In this document: one piece after another, positions 34,199-37,500 of the stretch | How positions within the stretch are numbered: position 1 is the stretch's first letter | How the letters are laid out: every line of letters begins with the position of its first letter | Position numbers and translations under genes: made by a program | Assembly: GCF_000019085.1 (NCBI RefSeq) | Contig: NC_010321.1 | Span: 2,227,501-2,265,000 of the forward strand | Direction: 5' to 3' | Source: Thermoanaerobacter pseudethanolicus ATCC 33223 | GTDB lineage: Bacteria > Bacillota > Thermoanaerobacteria > Thermoanaerobacterales > Thermoanaerobacteraceae | Length of the DNA: 37,500 nt | The notes under the pieces: generated by a model | The model's input: only the letters and a program-made list of their open reading frames with translations | Told to the model about the DNA's origin: nothing | Databases searched by the model: none

Positions 34199-34211
34199 AT
34201 CTCTTAAAAGT

Positions 34212-34286
34212 TGGCTCCTCAGGTAGGACTCGAACCTACAGCCTACCGGTTAACAGCCGGTTGCTCCACCATTGAGCTACTGAGGA
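34212..34286 (-). tRNA. tRNA-Asn (anticodon GTT)
   Basis: A 75-nt cloverleaf on the minus strand. Acceptor arms are TCCTCAG and CTGAGGA, the anticodon loop is CTGTTAA with GTT at 34-36, and the T loop region is GGTTCGAGTCC. CCA is encoded. It lies between 5S rRNA and tRNA-Gly. Confidence 0.95.
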
Positions 34287-34296
34287 ATATTTTTAA

Positions 34297-34407
<111 letters not shown>

Positions 34408-34534
34408 TCTAGACCCTCAAAACTGCACAAAGCCTTCTCGGTCAAGTCCTCGACTGATTAGTACCGGTCAGCTAAGAGTGTTTCCACTCTTACACCCCCG
34501 GCCTATCTACCTCGTGGTCTTCGAGGTGTCTTAC

Positions 34535-34842
34535 CCCGGCACTCAACTCTACTCACTAGTGGAAAGACTATTCTTTATCCTCTCTTTTAGCCATCTACGC
34601 CCTTGTCCTGACTTTTTTAAATGTTTCTCCCTTATCAACGCATCTTTTTTATCTCTATATGCTTCATAGTATACTAATCTCCATTTTCCTTCTCTTGTAC
34701 TCTTTACTTCTTTTCGTTGATGCGCTAAATACCTTTCCTTTATATTAGACGTATAGCCTATATATATCTTTCCTTTTTCATTTGCCAGGACATACACATA
34801 ATACATCTTGCCTTCCTCCAGTAAGTATAGTTGAGTGCCGGG
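34535..34842 (-). other. 23S rRNA intervening sequence in helix 98, encoding a GIY-YIG protein
   Basis: An insertion of about 308 nt between two halves of 23S helix 98. Its ends are complementary: the left arm (34535-34562, starting CCCGGCACTCAACTCTACTC) pairs with the right arm (34818-34842, ending GTTGAGTGCCGGG) over about 24 bp with a few mismatches. A long terminal stem of this sort is the usual RNase III substrate of bacterial IVSs. Nearly the whole interior is occupied by one reading frame. It is not a group I or II intron as far as I can see, since no core motifs fit in the small non-coding part. Confidence 0.8.
34549..34806 (-). CDS. GIY-YIG nuclease-like protein encoded inside the 23S IVS
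   Basis: An 85-residue single-domain protein. It has YYVYVLANEKGKIYIGYTSN, the GIY-YIG pair as YVY and YIG, with the following arginine in NIKERYLAHQ and the catalytic glutamate in ALIREKHLKKS, ending in GQGRRWLKERI. This is the UPF0213/YhbQ type without a separate DNA-binding domain. ATG 34806 is preceded by GGAGG at 8 nt; the last codons (STSE and stop) are formed by the IVS stem arm. It could cleave DNA to spread the IVS to other rRNA copies or act on RNA. Both are inference. Expression would depend on translation from rRNA transcripts before cleavage. Confidence 0.85.
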   Translation of the reverse strand: MYYVYVLANEKGKIYIGYTSNIKERYLAHQRKEVKSTREGKWRLVYYEAYRDKKDALIREKHLKKSGQGRRWLKERIKNSLSTSE

Positions 34843-34955
34843 TGGGAAACCTAATCTTGAGGCGGGCTTCACGCTTAGATGCTTTCAGCGTTTATCCCCT
34901 CCGAACTTGGCTACCCAGCTGTGCACCTGGCGGTGCAACTGGTACACCATCGGTT

Positions 34956-34987
<32 letters not shown>

Positions 34988-35014
34988 TGCCTCTCAAGTT
35001 TCCTTCGCCCGCGA

Positions 35015-35158
<144 letters not shown>

Positions 35159-35175
35159 GACTCTTGGGGGAGATC

Positions 35176-35212
<37 letters not shown>

Positions 35213-35364
35213 GACGGCGTTCCCACTCACTGCCGCCGGATCACTAAGCCCGACTTTCGTCCCTGCTCGAGATGTCTCTCTCGCAGTCAGGCTACCTTCT
35301 GCCTTTGCACTCTCTCGCGCGATTCCCGTCCGCGCTGAGGTAACCTTTGGGCGCCTCCGTTACC

Positions 35365-35402
<38 letters not shown>

Positions 35403-35651
35403 CCATTGTCCCTACGCCGGTTCCACGGCTATAGGTTAGAATTCCGGTAATCCCAGGGTGGTATCCCAACGCCGACTCCAGTAAGGCTGGCGCCCTACCT
35501 TCTCCGTCTCCCACCTATCCTGTACAAGAATTACCAAAATCCAGTGACAGGCTACAGTAAAGCTCCACGGGGTCTTTCTGTCCAATCGCGGGTAACTCGC
35601 ATCTTCACGAGTACTACAATTTCACCGGGCCCCTCATCAAGACAGCGCCCA

Positions 35652-35738
<87 letters not shown>

Positions 35739-36400
35739 TGGGGCTTCGGTTCAGTGCTCTCACACTTCCCCTTAACCTTCCAGCACCGGGCAGGCGTCAG
35801 CCCCTATACTTCGTCTTCCGACTTAGCAGAGACCTGTGTTTTTGGTAAACAGTCGCTTGGGTCTCTTCTCTGCGGCCTTTCGGCACTCCTTCTCCCGAAG
35901 TTACGGAGTCATTTTGCCGAGTTCCTTAATGAGGGTTCTCCCGCTCGCCTGTGGATCCTCTCCTCGCCTACCTGTGTCGGTTTGCAGTACGGGCACCTTG
36001 GACCTCGATAGCGGCTTTTCTCGGCAGCTGCTTCGGTGGCTTCGCCTTCCGGCTCCCCTTCTCAGACCCCTGCCTGTACGCGGATTTGCCTACGTACCCT
36101 TCGGTGCCTGATTGGACGTGCCCTACCAACCGCACGCTCCACCTATCTCGCTGCGTCCCCACTTCTCTTACCGGCCCTCGGTGGTACCGGATTCTCTACC
36201 GGTTCCCCATCGCCTACGCTCTCGCCTCGGCTTAGGCCCCGACTTACCCTGGGTGGATTACCCTTCCCCAGGAAACCTCAGGCTTCCGGCGGTAAGGTTT
36301 CTCACCTTACTCTCGTTACTCATGCCGGCATTCTCTCTACTGTACAGTCCAGCTTAGCTTACGCTTTGCCTTCTACCCGTACAGTACGCTCCCCTACCCC

Positions 36401-36830
36401 AAACAGAAGTCAGATGTCGGAAGTCAGATGTCGGATACTCTCCACTTCTTTATCATCGTGTATATTTGCTTCCTTAAAGCTGTGTATTCTTCTATTAGTT
36501 CGTTATGCAATGTCTTATCTATATATCCTAAGTCATAACTTAAGTCTAGTAATACTTCTATTTCATTGCTTGATCCAAGCGCTATCTTTAAATACCTCTT
36601 AAAATCTGCCTCTGATTCTTTCTTTCCATATCCTTCGGCTATATTTAACGGTATTGATGTTGCTGCCCTTCTTAGTTGACTCCCTAATTCGTATCTTTCA
36701 TACCCAGGATAGTTCTGGGTTAGCTTGTGTATCTCTATGCTTAGCTTGTATGATTGTTGATATATTCTGAGATCCTTATACGTCTTTATCATTTTCTCAC
36801 CTCTGACCTCTCACATCTGACTTCTGTTTA
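36401..36830 (-). other. 23S rRNA intervening sequence in helix 45, encoding an S23-type protein
   Basis: An insertion of about 430 nt at 23S helix 45, a classic IVS site. The ends are complementary: AAACAGAAGTCAGATGT on the left and ACATCTGACTTCTGTTT on the right form a 17-bp perfect stem. The left arm has a 14-bp perfect tandem duplication (GAAGTCAGATGTCG at 36406-36419 and 36420-36433), and the right arm has a weaker second copy (CTCTGACCTCTCACATC). The interior carries one gene. Confidence 0.88.
36424..36792 (-). CDS. 23S rRNA IVS protein, four-helix bundle (S23 type)
   Basis: A 122-residue protein of the family regularly encoded in 23S rRNA IVSs. Hallmarks are YKDLRIYQQSYKLSIEIHKL at the start, the ELGSQLRRAATSIPLNIAEG motif, and GKKESEADFKRYLKIALGSSNE. 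It is all-helical, forms pentamers in solved examples, and is of unknown function. The ATG follows AGAGGTGAG, part of the right IVS arm, and the last residues (VSDI) are encoded by the left arm repeat, so the coding region and IVS stem are interleaved. Confidence 0.93.
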   Translation of the reverse strand: MIKTYKDLRIYQQSYKLSIEIHKLTQNYPGYERYELGSQLRRAATSIPLNIAEGYGKKESEADFKRYLKIALGSSNEIEVLLDLSYDLGYIDKTLHNELIEEYTALRKQIYTMIKKWRVSDI

Positions 36831-37440
36831 GCCCCAGCTTCGGTGGCATGTTTGAGCCCCGTTCATTTTCGGCGCAGGACCTCTCGACCAGTGAGCTGTT
36901 ACGCACTCTTTAAATGTATGGCTGCTTCTAAGCCAACATCCTGGTTGTCTCCGAAGTCCCACTTCCTTTACCACTTAACATGCCCTTCGGGACCTTAGCT
37001 GGAGGTCTGGGCTGTTCCCCTCTCGACTACGGATCTTATCACTCGTAGTCTGACTCCCAGGTTCCTCCCTATGGCATTCGGAGTTTGATAGGGTTCGGTA
37101 ACCTACTTGGCCCCTAGCCCATTCAGTGCTCTACCTCCATAGGTTCTACCCTGAGGCTAGCCCTAAAGCTATTTCGGGGAGAACCAGCTATCTCCGTGCT
37201 CGATTGGCATTTCACCTCTACCCACAGCTCATCCCATGGCTTTTCAACGCCAACGTGGTTCGGGCCTCCACCAGATCTTACTCCGGCTTCACCCTGGCCA
37301 TGGGTAGGTCGCACGGTTTCGGGTCTACGGCAGCAAACTCCCGCCCTCTTCGGACTCGCTTTCGCTTCGGCTCCGCTTTTCGCTTAACCTCGCTTGCTAC
37401 CGTAACTCGCCGGCCCGTTCTACAAAAAGTACGCCATCAT

Positions 37441-37500
37441 CCGGCACTCAACTTAGTGCTTACTCTTCTCTTAACTACTTCTACCTCTTTCTATCCCTCT
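37441..37500 (-). other. Edge of a third 23S insertion at helix 25 (cut by window)
   Basis: After the normal 23S sequence GGCGTACTTTTTGTAGAACG (read on the minus strand) the window's last 60 nt do not give the expected complementary strand of helix 25. They begin CCGGCACTCAACT, identical over 13 nt to the end of the helix 98 insertion, and share CTTACT further in with its other arm. Helix 25 is the other classic IVS site. A simple lengthened helix 25 is possible, since GCACT and AGTGC can form a small hairpin there. Confidence 0.55.

Noticed and set aside
34535-34842. Helix 98 insertion as a group I intron with a homing nuclease
   Set aside because: The insert is about 308 nt, of which 258 is coding, leaving no room for an intron core; its ends form a simple long stem typical of an IVS.

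Overview
The window comes from a low-GC, thermophilic, anaerobic Firmicute, almost certainly Thermoanaerobacter or a close relative. The signs are AT-rich DNA with strong AGGAGG ribosome sites, consensus sigma-A promoters, a TtuA-type tRNA thiolase (a thermophile marker), an amylopullulanase whose catalytic residues match those I recall for the Thermoanaerobacter enzyme, two adjacent GH130 phosphorylases like a pair described from Thermoanaerobacter sp. X-514, and a 23S rRNA gene broken by intervening sequences. The species assignment rests on memory and was not searched.

Region 1 (1-7227) is a divergent sigma-54-controlled locus. On the minus strand lie an NCS1 permease, a DUF917 protein and a hydantoinase/oxoprolinase A subunit (cut by the window edge). 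They follow a near-perfect -24/-12 promoter. On the plus strand lie a sigma-54 activator, a second DUF917 protein and a strongly diverged HyuA-like protein that has lost the nucleotide-binding motifs. Four TTCTCA repeats spaced exactly 10 bp apart sit between the two arms and are the likely activator sites.

Region 2 (7286-10347) is housekeeping: a two-subunit class I fumarase, a family 4 uracil-DNA glycosylase, and divergently a TtuA-like tRNA thiolase. A 20-bp hairpin terminates both ttuA and the convergent amylopullulanase. Region 3 (10384-16949) holds the 1674-residue secreted amylopullulanase with a consensus promoter and two LacI-type operator candidates, the remnant of a YhgE/Pip gene, a short-chain dehydrogenase and an unexplained GC-rich block.

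Region 4 (16950-32215) is a sugar island of two minus-strand operons. The upstream one runs LacI regulator, Opp/Dpp-type ABC importer (binding protein, two permeases, two ATPases), a 56-residue membrane protein, a GH5-like glycosidase and two GH130 phosphorylases. The downstream one runs sugar-1-phosphate nucleotidyltransferase, GT4 glycosyltransferase, an (alpha/alpha)6-type protein and an ATP-grasp ligase. It starts from a consensus promoter overlapped by a CIRCE-like HrcA operator. Phosphorolysis of imported beta-mannosides would give mannose 1-phosphate, which the nucleotidyltransferase next door could activate, so degradation and synthesis may be coupled.

Region 5 (32469-37500) has an RsuA-type pseudouridine synthase, a YmfI-like reductase and the end of an rRNA operon on the minus strand (23S, 5S, tRNA-Asn, tRNA-Gly, terminator). 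The 23S gene carries an insertion in helix 98 encoding a GIY-YIG protein, an insertion in helix 45 encoding an S23-type four-helix protein, and the edge of a third at helix 25 whose end shares 13 nt with the helix 98 element.
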